Source of the DNA: Kutzneria sp035492655
GTDB taxonomy: Bacteria > Actinomycetota > Actinomycetes > Mycobacteriales > Pseudonocardiaceae
NCBI GenBank assembly: GCA_035492655.1
Contig: DATJJB010000189.1
Span: forward strand, 1-21,654
DNA length: 21,654 nucleotides
Reading direction: 5' to 3'
Below, piece after piece: positions 1 through 8,000 of this stretch; positions within the stretch are counted from its first letter, which is position 1; the number at the start of each line of letters is the position of its first letter. Both the position numbers and the translations under genes were made by a program. Below the pieces are notes generated by a model, which saw only the letters and a program-made list of their open reading frames with translations, did not search any database and had not been told where the DNA came from.

Positions 1-896
1 CGCCGGCCGTCAAGCCGGCCGCACCGCAGCCCGCGCAGGCTGGACCGCAGCCCGCCGTAACGCAGCCCGCCGCGACGCAGCCGGCCGGACGGCAGCCCGC
101 CGCGTCGCGGCCCGCACCGAAACCCGAGCCGGCCGCCGTCGCGCCGATCCGGCTGCGCAAGGAAACCACGAACCGCCTGGAGGACAAGTCGATGCCACGC
201 GACCAGAAGATCTCCCTGCGCCGACTCGGCGGCGCACCGACCCCGCCGCCGCCTCCGGTCGTGCCAGCGCCGGCCCCGGTCGCCGCGCCGGTGGCCACGA
301 CGTCCGAAGTGGACAGTGACCTGGCCGCCATGCTGAGCGAGGTCCTCTACCTCGCGGCCGGCGAGCTCGACCCCGACCAGTCCTTCCAGGACCTGGGCGT
401 GGACTCCATCCTCGGCGTCGAGTTCGTCGGCGCGGTCAACCGCCGCTTCCAGCTGGCGATCAAGGCGACGGAGCTGTACGACTTCCCGACGCCGGCCACC
501 TTCGCGGCGCACGTCGCCGCGCGGCTGGGCGGCACTGCCGCCCCGGAACCTGTTGTCGCACAGCCGAAGACCGACACCACGGCGGAGATCCGGGCCACCC
601 TGCGGTCCCAGCTGGCCGAGGTGCTCTACACGTCGGTCGACGAGATCGACGACGACGAGACCTTCAACGCGCTCGGCCTGGACTCGATCCTCGGCGTGGA
701 GTTCGTGGCCTTCGTCAACCGCACCTACGGCCTGGACGAGAAGGCCGGCGTGCTCTACGACCACCCGAGCCTCGGCCGTCTGGCCACCTACGTCGCCGGC
801 CTGCGCGACGTGACCGGCGAGCTGGACGCCCTGCTCGCCGCCGTCCGTGACAACCAGCTCAGCGTCGACGACGCCATGAGCCTGCTGGGAAAGTGA
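1..896 (+). CDS. Trans-AT PKS subunit, 3' end: Pro/Ala linker, tandem ACPs, C-terminal docking segment (5' partial)
   Basis: C-terminal end of a large modular PKS. The frame is open from base 3 (first complete codon) to the TGA at 894-896 with no stop, so the gene starts before the window; the ATG at 192 is internal. The first ~100 codons are a Pro/Ala/Gln linker, interrupted by a basic stretch (IRLRKETTNRLEDKS). Two acyl carrier proteins follow. ACP-a has its phosphopantetheine Ser in LGVDSILGVEFV (codon 405-407); ACP-b has it in LGLDSILGVEFV (codon 684-686). The last ~26 residues form a helical docking segment. Tandem ACPs next to an HMG synthase cassette mark the chain-carrying site of beta-branching in trans-AT systems. 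Both ACPs have Phe six residues after the Ser, where the beta-branching motif DSxxxxxW has Trp. By position this is the counterpart of the C-terminus of virginiamycin VirA (inference). The upstream domains of this module cannot be seen. Confidence 0.9.
   Translation, partial: PAVKPAAPQPAQAGPQPAVTQPAATQPAGRQPAASRPAPKPEPAAVAPIRLRKETTNRLEDKSMPRDQKISLRRLGGAPTPPPPPVVPAPAPVAAPVATTSEVDSDLAAMLSEVLYLAAGELDPDQSFQDLGVDSILGVEFVGAVNRRFQLAIKATELYDFPTPATFAAHVAARLGGTAAPEPVVAQPKTDTTAEIRATLRSQLAEVLYTSVDEIDDDETFNALGLDSILGVEFVAFVNRTYGLDEKAGVLYDHPSLGRLATYVAGLRDVTGELDALLAAVRDNQLSVDDAMSLLGK
21..128 (+). repeat. Degenerate Gln-Pro-Ala coding repeat (interdomain linker)
   Basis: An irregular repeat around the unit CGCAGCCCGCC encodes Q-P-A over and over (PQPAQ, PQPAV, TQPAA, TQPAG, RQPAA). 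It forms a flexible linker between the unseen upstream domain and the tandem ACPs. It is low-complexity coding sequence, not an independent element. Confidence 0.6.
312..800 (+). repeat. Tandem duplication of the ACP coding unit
   Basis: Two ACP units, roughly 318-530 and 585-797, align along their whole length. They share EVLY near the start, the identical core DSILGVEFV around the modified Ser, and LYD plus a helix IV at the end (ELYDFPTPATF against VLYDHPSLGRL). This indicates an in-gene duplication. In this family, tandem ACPs act as parallel sites that increase throughput at beta-branching steps. Confidence 0.8.
816..893 (+). other. Coding segment for a C-terminal subunit docking helix pair
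   Basis: After ACP-b the protein ends with LDALLAAVRDNQLSVDDAM then SLLGK. The pattern is an amphipathic helix, a turn with (G/N)xLS, then a helix D-A-xx-LL. The N-terminus of the 5051 protein has a matching pattern (EILNRVRSGELDLGSASAQL). Such paired segments form four-helix-bundle docking domains between trans-AT subunits, as known for the VirA/VirFG junction of virginiamycin. Assignment is by pattern only. Confidence 0.6.
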
Positions 897-906
897 GCGC
901 GAACCC

Positions 907-1146
907 GTGACCGAGCAGGAGATCTTCGACGTGGTCCGGCGGCACCTCGCCGAGGTGCTGCCCGACCTGGACACCGCCCGCGTCCAGCCGGACGTGAGCA
1001 TGCGCGAGCTGGGCGCCAACTCGATCGACCGGATGGACCTGGTCATCGGCGTGCAGGACGAGCTCGGCATCACCGTGCCCAACCACGAGCTGACCAGCGT
1101 GCACAACCTGCGCTCGCTGGTCGCGGCCATCCAGGCGCACGTGTGA
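907..1146 (+). CDS. Discrete donor acyl carrier protein of the beta-branching cassette
   Basis: A 79-residue free-standing ACP. The phosphopantetheine attachment site is Ser39 in ELGANSIDRMD. The GANSIDR form is characteristic of AcpK-type donor ACPs of HMG-synthase cassettes and differs from the GVDS/GLDS of the modular ACPs here. Role: it carries malonyl and, after decarboxylation by the next gene product, the acetyl group that the HMG synthase adds to the beta-ketone of the chain held on the tandem ACPs. It acts in the cytoplasm. The start is GTG at 907, 10 bp after the preceding TGA; the weak purine-rich GGGAAAG lies inside the end of the upstream gene. Its stop overlaps the next gene's start (TGATG). 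The length is normal for the family. Confidence 0.93.
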   Translation: MTEQEIFDVVRRHLAEVLPDLDTARVQPDVSMRELGANSIDRMDLVIGVQDELGITVPNHELTSVHNLRSLVAAIQAHV

Positions 1147-2336
1147 TGACCGGCCTCGATCGCGTGCTGCTGACCTCGGCGGCGGTGCTCTGCCCGCTCG
1201 CCGAGGACCTGGCCGGCTTCGCGGACGCCCTGCTCGCCGGCCGGCGCGGGGCGTCCCCGCTGACCGGCTTCGGCCTGGCGGACTGGACCGCCCGGCACCT
1301 GCCCGACGACCCGGACGCGGCCGCGCGGCTGCGCAAGGTCGTCTGGCGGGCGGCGACGCCGGCCCAGACCGCCGCCTGCGTCGCGGTCGAGGCCGTCACC
1401 AGCGCCAACGTCCAGCTGGGCGAGCGCAGCGGGCTGATCGTGGCCGGCGGCAACCTGGCGCTGGCCCACCAGGCTCGTACGGCACTGGACTTCGACTCGT
1501 CGCCGGGCGGCCTGCGCGCCTCGTATGCCTTGACCCACATGGATGTCGACGTGGTCGGGGCGGTCAGCGAGCTGACCGGGATCCGCGGCGAGGGCTGGGT
1601 TCTCGGCGGTGGCTCGGCCAGCGGCACGCTCGCGGTCGTGCAGGCGGCTCGGATGCTCGCGGCCGGCTGGCTCGACCACTGCCTGGTGGTCGCGCCGCTG
1701 GCCGAGCTGTCCGCAGCCGAGATCGAGGCCTTCCGGCGTACGGGTGCGATGTCGCCGACCGGCGAGTGCCGGCCGTTTGACGTTGCGCGGCAAGGATTTG
1801 TGTACGGTCAGGCGGCTGCTGCCGTACTGTTGGAGCGCGCGAGCGTGGCAGACAAGCGTGGCGCGACGGCGTTGGCGGAGATCGCCGGCTACGGCCAGTG
1901 CCTGGATGCCAAGCGTGGCACCGAACCCGACAGTGCGGGGCAGGTGACCGCGATGCGGGCGGCCCTGCGTGTCGCCGGCGTCGAGGCTTCAGCGGTCGAC
2001 TACGTCAACGCGCACGGCACGGGCTCGGTGCTCGGCGATGAAACCGAGGCACGCTCGATCAGCACGGTGTTCGGCCCGCGGTCGTCGCTGCGGGTCAACT
2101 CCACCAAACCCCTTGTCGGGCACTGCCTTTCCGCCGCCGGGCTGATCGAGCTGATCGCCACCGTCGCCCAGGCGAACGCCGGCGCCTGCCACCCCAACCC
2201 GAACCTCGACACCCCGCTCGACCCCGAACTGGCCCTGGTCGGCCGGTCGGCCGAGGCCCACCCCATCCGCACCGCGCTGTCCAACAGTTTCGCATTCGGC
2301 GGCATCAACGCGTCGGTCCTGGTCCGGGCCGCGTGA
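1146..2336 (+). CDS. Ketosynthase-like decarboxylase of the beta-branching cassette (Cys to Ser active site)
   Basis: A single-domain ketosynthase homologue (396 aa) of the PksF/CurC type, which decarboxylates malonyl on the donor ACP to acetyl. The thiolase fold is recognised from the HGTG and GH motifs: NAHGTGS (His290) and PLVGHCLSAAG (His326). The nucleophile position reads GGGSASG, so Ser157 replaces the Cys of DTACSSS. That is the expected substitution in this subfamily: decarboxylation is retained and condensation lost. The protein ends with a typical NSFAFGGINASVLV. The start is ambiguous: GTG at 1143 and ATG at 1146 are adjacent, and the ATG shares one base with the ACP stop (TGATG). 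I chose the ATG; the difference is one residue. Translational coupling to the ACP gene is likely. Confidence 0.92.
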   Translation: MTGLDRVLLTSAAVLCPLAEDLAGFADALLAGRRGASPLTGFGLADWTARHLPDDPDAAARLRKVVWRAATPAQTAACVAVEAVTSANVQLGERSGLIVAGGNLALAHQARTALDFDSSPGGLRASYALTHMDVDVVGAVSELTGIRGEGWVLGGGSASGTLAVVQAARMLAAGWLDHCLVVAPLAELSAAEIEAFRRTGAMSPTGECRPFDVARQGFVYGQAAAAVLLERASVADKRGATALAEIAGYGQCLDAKRGTEPDSAGQVTAMRAALRVAGVEASAVDYVNAHGTGSVLGDETEARSISTVFGPRSSLRVNSTKPLVGHCLSAAGLIELIATVAQANAGACHPNPNLDTPLDPELALVGRSAEAHPIRTALSNSFAFGGINASVLVRAA

Positions 2337-2339
2337 CCT

Positions 2340-2348
2340 GGAGGAGAG
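2340..2348 (+). promoter_or_regulatory. Ribosome binding site of the HMG synthase gene
   Basis: GGAGGAGAG sits 5 bases before the ATG at 2354 and is a near-ideal Shine-Dalgarno sequence. It decides the start: an in-frame GTG at 2333 lies upstream of this site and would only add seven residues before the family-typical N-terminus MKHVGIEAIN. Confidence 0.85.
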
Positions 2349-2353
2349 AAGTC

Positions 2354-3598
2354 ATGAAGCACGTCGGGATCGAAGCCATCAACGCCTACTGCGGCGAGAC
2401 CTATGTGGACGTGCCGACCCTGTTCGCGGCACGCGGCCTGGACACCAGCCGGCTGGACAACCTGATGATGAGCCGCAAGAGCGTGGCGCTGCACTGCGAG
2501 GACGCGGTGTCGTTCGCGGTCAACGCGGCCAAACCCATCGTGGACGCGCTCAGCCCCGAGCAGCGTGACTCCATCGAGCTGCTGATCGTGGGCACCGAGT
2601 CCGGTGTGGACTTCGGCAAGTCGCTGGCCACCTACGTGCACGACGCGCTGGGGCTCAGTCGCAACTGCCGGCTGTTCGAGACCAAGCAGGCCTGCTACAG
2701 CGGCACCGCCGCGATGCAGATGGCCGCCGCGGTCGTCGCGGCCAGCCCGTTCGAGGGCGTGCGGGCCCTGGTGATCTCCAGCGACGTGGCCCGCCCGGTG
2801 CCGCACACCTACGTCGAGCCCAGCCAGGGCGCGGGCGCGATGGCCATGCTGATCAGCGACAACCCGGTGGTGGCCGCGTTCGACCACGGCGCCAACGGCT
2901 ACTTCAGCTACGAGGTCATGGACACCTGCCGGCCCACGCCGGAGGCCGAGGCCGGCGACGTCGACCTGTCCCTGCTGACCTATATCGACTGCCTGCGCGG
3001 CTCGTTCACCGACTACGCCAGCAAGGTCGACGGGGCCGACATCGTCGACTCCTTCGATCTGCTGGCCATGCACACCCCGTTCCCGGGCATGGTCAAGGGC
3101 GCGCACCGCACCGTGCTGCGCCGGCTGAAGAAGATGTCCCCGCAGGAGCTGGAGGACGACTTCACCCGCCGCCTCGGCCCCGCCATCACCTACCCGCGCG
3201 AGGTCGGCAACATCTATGCCGGCACGGTTTTCCTTGCCCTCGCCAGCACCATCGACAACGCCCGCATCGATCGCGAGACGCGCCTGGGCATCTTCTCCTA
3301 CGGCTCCGGCTGCGCCTCCGAGTTCTACAGCGCGGTCGTCACACCGGAGTCGCAGCGCGCCGTGCGGCAGATGGGCATCAGCGAGCGGCTGAACGGCCGC
3401 TACTCGCTGGCCATGGAGGAGTACGACGAGCTGCTGGCCGCCACCGCCGAGCTGACGTTCGGCACCCCGGACTTCACTTTCGACCTGGACCGCTTCCCGC
3501 AGATCGTGAAGTCGCAGCTGGCCAACCGGAAACTGCTGGTGCTGTCCGAGGTCCGTGGTCACCACCGCGAGTACGTGTGGCTCGGCGGTGAGGGCTGA
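2354..3598 (+). CDS. HMG-CoA synthase-like enzyme for polyketide beta-branching
   Basis: A 414-residue homologue of the CurD/PksG/MupH type. It condenses acetyl from the donor ACP with the beta-keto thioester on the tandem ACPs, giving an HMG-like branched intermediate. The N-terminus MKHVGIEAINAYCG is typical. The catalytic residues expected from the family are in place: Glu82 (VGTESGVDFGKS), Cys114 (ETKQACYSGTAA) and a His at 240 in MHTPFPGMVKGAHR. Glu82 and Cys114 carry the same numbers as I recall for CurD. The C-terminal part has the conserved GSGCASEFYS. The gene lies 17 bp downstream of the decarboxylase gene and overlaps ECH1 by one base (TGATG). Length is normal and nothing is missing. 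Confidence 0.96.
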   Translation: MKHVGIEAINAYCGETYVDVPTLFAARGLDTSRLDNLMMSRKSVALHCEDAVSFAVNAAKPIVDALSPEQRDSIELLIVGTESGVDFGKSLATYVHDALGLSRNCRLFETKQACYSGTAAMQMAAAVVAASPFEGVRALVISSDVARPVPHTYVEPSQGAGAMAMLISDNPVVAAFDHGANGYFSYEVMDTCRPTPEAEAGDVDLSLLTYIDCLRGSFTDYASKVDGADIVDSFDLLAMHTPFPGMVKGAHRTVLRRLKKMSPQELEDDFTRRLGPAITYPREVGNIYAGTVFLALASTIDNARIDRETRLGIFSYGSGCASEFYSAVVTPESQRAVRQMGISERLNGRYSLAMEEYDELLAATAELTFGTPDFTFDLDRFPQIVKSQLANRKLLVLSEVRGHHREYVWLGGEG

Positions 3599-4299
3599 TG
3601 GCGCCGTACGCGGGTTACGTGCTGGACCGGCCCGGCCGGCGCAACACGATCAACGAGGCCGTGCTGGCCGACCTCGACAAGGCCCTGACTCTGGCCGAGT
3701 CCACTTCGGACAGTCGGTTCTTCGTGATCTCGGCTACGGGTGAGGACTTCTGTGCCGGGATGGAGCTGGACACCACGCCGCCGGACGGACCGGTGACCGG
3801 CGAGCTGCCGTACTGGAAGCTGCTGCGCCGTCTCACCACCTCCCCGCTGGTCACGGTGTCCGTTGTGGATGGTGCGGCGACGGCAGGCGGTGTCGGTCTG
3901 GCGGCGGCCTGTGATGTGGTGCTCGCCGGGCGCGACGCCCGCTTCCGGCTCACCGAAACGCTTCTCGGACTGGTGCCGGCGATGGCGCTGCCGTTCGTCG
4001 TGCGCCGGACCGGAGAGCAGCGGGCGTTCACCGCCGCCCTGCTTGCCGACGACATCGACGCCGAGGCCGCACTGGGGCTCGGCCTCGTCGATCGCGTCGG
4101 GGCGAGCGGGCAGGAGCTGCTACGCCCGCTGCTCGTCGGTCTGCGCCGCGTGCAGCGGGAAACCGTTGCCGCGCTGAAGAACTACCGCAACACGGCGTTC
4201 GGGTGGCGGGACGACCTCGGCACCGTTGCCGGGCAGGCGTTCCTGGACCGCCTTGACTCCGATCTGGTGCGGACGATGATGAAGGCGGTGGCGTCGTGA
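3598..4299 (+). CDS. Enoyl-CoA hydratase-like ECH1 (dehydratase of beta-branching)
   Basis: A crotonase-fold protein of 233 aa. In the cassette, ECH1 dehydrates the HMG-like thioester to a glutaconyl-type intermediate. Visible features: the first oxyanion-hole strand GEDFCAGMELD, the second oxyanion-hole motif DGAATAGGVGLAAACD, and an ECH1-specific stretch LTETLLGLVPAMALPFVVRR with conserved Glu120. It is distinguished from ECH2 by FCAGM and the LVPA stretch in place of YGFTPGMGAT. The ATG at 3598 overlaps the HMG synthase stop by one base; GGTGAGG just upstream is a weak Shine-Dalgarno. Its own stop overlaps the ECH2 GTG start (GTGA). T-ending codons (GTT GTG GAT GGT) are somewhat more frequent than in the HMG synthase gene. 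Confidence 0.92.
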   Translation: MAPYAGYVLDRPGRRNTINEAVLADLDKALTLAESTSDSRFFVISATGEDFCAGMELDTTPPDGPVTGELPYWKLLRRLTTSPLVTVSVVDGAATAGGVGLAAACDVVLAGRDARFRLTETLLGLVPAMALPFVVRRTGEQRAFTAALLADDIDAEAALGLGLVDRVGASGQELLRPLLVGLRRVQRETVAALKNYRNTAFGWRDDLGTVAGQAFLDRLDSDLVRTMMKAVAS

Positions 4300-5054
4300 G
4301 CTCCGTGGTGCACCTGGAGTTCGAGGGCCCGGTGGCCGTGGTACGGATGGCCGACACCGGCCGTCGCAACACCTTCAGCGCCGACCTTGCGGCCGGCCTG
4401 GTGTCGCGGTTCGACCAGGCGGTGGCCCGCGAGGACACCCGGGTCGTGCTCGTCGAGGGCCTGCCGGAGCTGTTCTGCGCCGGCGGCTCGCAGACCGAGC
4501 TGCTCAACTTCGCCGAGGGCAACGGCACTTTCGACACCGACGACTTCTTCCGCGTGTTCGCGCACTGTCCGCTGCCGGTCGTCGCGGCCGTGCAGGGGCA
4601 CGCCATCGGCGGGGGTCTTGTGCTCGCGCTGTACGCGGATATGCTTGTGCTGTCGGAACGTTCCGTCTACGCCGCGAACTTCATGCGGTACGGCTTCACT
4701 CCCGGCATGGGCGCGACGCACCTGCTGCCCACTCGGTTCGGTCAGGTGCTGGGGCAGGAAATGCTCTACAGCGCCAAGAACTACCGGGGTGCCGAGCTGG
4801 CCGCCCGCGGCATCAGCGTTCCGGTCGTCCCGCACACCGAAGTTCCTTCGGTGGCCAGGGAACTGGCCGCCTCGGTGGCTCGCGCTCCCCGTGTGTCGCT
4901 GGAACTGCTGAAGCGGGAGCTGTCCCGGCCGCTGCTGGTCGCCAGCGAGCGCGCCATCGCCCGTGAGGTCGACATGCACGGCGTCTCCTTTCATCTGCCG
5001 GAAGTGCGCGACCGGATCACCGCCGCCTACGCGAAGGGCGGCGCAGCCCGATGA
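4296..5054 (+). CDS. Enoyl-CoA hydratase-like ECH2 (decarboxylase of beta-branching)
   Basis: A crotonase-fold protein of 252 aa. ECH2 decarboxylates the glutaconyl-type thioester, leaving the beta-methyl branch and setting the double-bond position. The signature stretch YAANFMRYGFTPGMGAT is near-diagnostic of the PksI/CurF-ECH2 group. The oxyanion-hole motifs are FCAGGSQTELL and QGHAIGGGLVLALYAD. His228 in DMHGVSFHLPEV fits the catalytic His of the family. Odd: the family's catalytic Lys (Lys86 in CurF ECH2, Lys80 in PksI) lies after the first oxyanion motif, but this protein has no Lys before residue 161; the segment reads NFAEGNGTFDTDDF. The start is GTG 4296, overlapping the ECH1 stop; the TGA at 5052-5054 overlaps the next ATG. 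A role in the beta-branch pathway is well supported by context. Confidence 0.92.
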   Translation: MSSVVHLEFEGPVAVVRMADTGRRNTFSADLAAGLVSRFDQAVAREDTRVVLVEGLPELFCAGGSQTELLNFAEGNGTFDTDDFFRVFAHCPLPVVAAVQGHAIGGGLVLALYADMLVLSERSVYAANFMRYGFTPGMGATHLLPTRFGQVLGQEMLYSAKNYRGAELAARGISVPVVPHTEVPSVARELAASVARAPRVSLELLKRELSRPLLVASERAIAREVDMHGVSFHLPEVRDRITAAYAKGGAAR

Positions 5055-8000
5055 CCACCCCCGAACCACGACAGGGCCGAGGAAAAATGGACGCACGCGA
5101 GATCCTGAACCGCGTCCGCAGCGGTGAACTGGACCTGGGGTCCGCGTCCGCCCAGCTGCGCGGCGCGGAGTCCGAGGCGCCGGTGCGCGAGCCGATCGCC
5201 GTGATCGGTTGCAGCGCCCGGTTCCCGGGCGCCGAGGACGCCGAGCAGTTCTGGAACCTGCTGCTGGACGGCGCCGACCTGGTCACCGAGGTGCCGGCTG
5301 ACCGCTGGTCCACGGCCAGCCACTTCGACGCCGACCCGGCCGCTGCCGGCAAGTCCACGTCCAAGTGGGGCGCTTTCGTCGAGGACGCCGACGCTTTCGA
5401 CGCCGACTTCTTCCGCATGACGCCGCGGGAGGCCGAGCTGACCGACCCGCAGGCGCGGCTGTTCCTCCAGGAGTCCTGGCGGGCATTGGAAAACGCCGGC
5501 CTCGCCCCGGCGACGCTGGCCGGCGCCCGCTGCGGCGTCTACGCCGGCGTGATGCTCAACGACTACCTCCAGCGGATCGAGCGGGGGAGCGAGCACTCCC
5601 GGCTGCCGCAGGTTATGCAGGGAAACTCCAACTCGATGCTGGCCGCGCGGCTGGCGTACGAGCTGGACCTGCGCGGCCCGACGGCCACTGTGGACACTGC
5701 CTGCTCGTCGTCGCTGGTCGCGCTGCACCTGGCCTGCCAGTCGCTGTGGCTGGGCGAGGCTGACCTGATGGTCGCCGGCGGCGTCACTCTGTACCTGACT
5801 GAACTCCCGTATGTTTACATGAGTAAGGCCGGCATGCTGTCCGCGCACGGCCAGGAGCGCGCGTTCGACGCCGCCGCCGACGGCATCGTGCCCGGCGAGG
5901 GCTGTGCCGTCGTTGTGCTCAAGCCGCTGGCCAAGGCCCTGGCCGACGGCGACCCCGTGCAGGCGGTGATCCGGGCGACCGGCATCAATTCCGATGGGCG
6001 CACCAACGGAATCACGGCACCCAGCGGCCGTTCCCAGGCCACGCTGATCTCCGAGACGTACCAGCGGTTCGGCATCGAGCCGTCCACTGTGGACTACATC
6101 GAGTGCCACGGCACCGGCACTCCGCTCGGCGACCCGATCGAGGTCGCCGCGCTGAACGAGGTGTTCGCGCCGGCCGGTCTCGCCGCCGGCAGCGTGCCCA
6201 TCGGCTCGGTCAAGACCAACGTCGGCCACACCTCGGCCGCGGCCGGGCTGGCCGGTTTGATCAAGGCCATCGGTGTCGTCAGCACCGGCGACGTGCCGCC
6301 GACCCTGCACCTGACGTCGCCGAACCCGCGGATTCCCTTTGCCGAGGGGCCTTTCACTCCCGTGACGTCGCGCCGACGGTTGCCGGCCACCGGTCGCCAG
6401 CGTCGCGCTGCCGTCAGTGCCTTCGGTTTCAGCGGCACCAACGCGCACGTCGTCGTCGAGGCCCCGCCGGCCCGTCCGGCTTCGCCTCGACAGGCTGGTC
6501 CGTTCGTCGTCGCCTTGTCCGGTCGTCGGCCCGATCGCATCGCCGCCATTGCCCGCGATCTTCGCCGCTGGCTTGACGGGGCCGGTGCCACCAGCTCCGT
6601 CGCCGATGTCGCCTACACCCTGGCCGTCGCGCGTAGCCACTACCAACACCGTGCCGCCCTCGTTGTCAGCGACCTGGCTGAGCTTCGCGCCGGCTTGGAC
6701 CGCCTCATCGCCGGTCAGCCTGTAGAGACCTCGAATGACGTTGCGCGTCAATACCTTTCCGGTGCGCAGGTCGACTGGGCGTCGGTGTTCGCCGGCGGTG
6801 GTTTCCGTCGGCTGGCCATGCCCGGCTACGCCTTCGCCAAGGACCGCCACTTCGTGTCCACTGCGCCGGAGTCGACTCCCGACATCGACGCCCTCGACCT
6901 GAACCGCCCGGTGTGGGTTCCCGTTTCGCCCTCCTCGGAAGACTTCGAGGCCGGCGCGGTCCGCGTCTTCGACCCTTCCGGCGAGTTCGCCGCCCTCGGC
7001 GTCGAGTCCGAGCATCCCGACACTCTCGTGCTCCGCTTTGATCAGGGCACTGTCGTCGAGGCTTTCGAGTTCGCCGCTTCCGTGGTGCGGGCTGCCCCTC
7101 GCGACCAGCTGATCCGCGTTGTCGCCGTGTCGACCGACCTGCCCAATGCCTTCGCCGGCAACGCTTTTGTTCGTTCACTTGGTCAGGAGAACCCTCGCGT
7201 CTCCGGCGTTTCCCTCCTGCTCGACTCGGGCTCCTCCGGCCTGGCGCAGCTGCGCGCCGAGCTCTCCGTTCGCTCCTCGGGTCTTCTCGACCTCCGGGGC
7301 GGCGCCCGTTCCTCCCTGCTGCTGGAGTCTTTCGTTCCCGCCGCTCCAGTTTCACTTCGTGACGGCGGCGTTTATCTCATCACCGGCGGTATGGGCGGCA
7401 TCGGCTCCGTTCTTGCCGAGCACCTCGTCTCACAACACAACGCCCAGGTTGTTCTTTGCGGGCGCTCTGTCGTTTCGCTTCCCGACGGCCCCATCCGCTA
7501 CGTCCAGGCCGACGTTTCCGACCCCGCGCAGGTTTCGTCCCTCGTGCGTTCCATTCTCGCCACCGAGGGCTCCCTGCATGGTGTTTTCCATGCCGCCGGT
7601 GTCGTTCGGGACGCTTTCCTCACCCGGAAACGGCCGGCCGACATCGCTTCCGTGCTGGCTCCCAAGACCTCCGGCGTGGCTGCCCTCGACGCCGCCACTG
7701 CCGACCTTCCCCTCGACCTGTTCGTGCTGTTCTCCTCCGTCGCCGCCGTCACCGGCAACATCGGGCAGACCGATTATGCCTTCGGCAACGGCTTCCTCGA
7801 CGGTTTCGCTTTCCAGCGTTCGGAGCTCGTTTCCGCCGGTCTTCGCCACGGTGTCACCCTTTCCGTGGATTGGCCGCTGTGGGACGGCACCGGCATGACC
7901 GTTCCCGAGCCCGTGCTGCGGGTGGTCGAGGAGCAGGTCGGCATGACTCCGCTGCCCGCCCCGCTCGCCCTCGCTTCCCTCCCGCACCTGCTCGGCGGCG

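Noticed and set aside
192..896. A free-standing 234-residue tandem-ACP gene starting at ATG 192
   Set aside because: The same frame is open without a stop back to base 3 and encodes a Pro/Ala linker typical of PKS interiors; no ribosome binding site precedes 192. It is the end of a larger gene.
2333..2353. GTG start at 2333 for the HMG synthase
   Set aside because: It would precede the strong Shine-Dalgarno at 2340-2348 and add residues not typical of the family; ATG 2354 fits both.
6467..7380. A dehydratase or acyltransferase domain between KS1 and KR
   Set aside because: No HxxxGxxxxP or GHSxG motif is seen. The region reads as a post-KS linker followed by the structural half of the KR; lack of AT fits a trans-AT system rather than a deletion.
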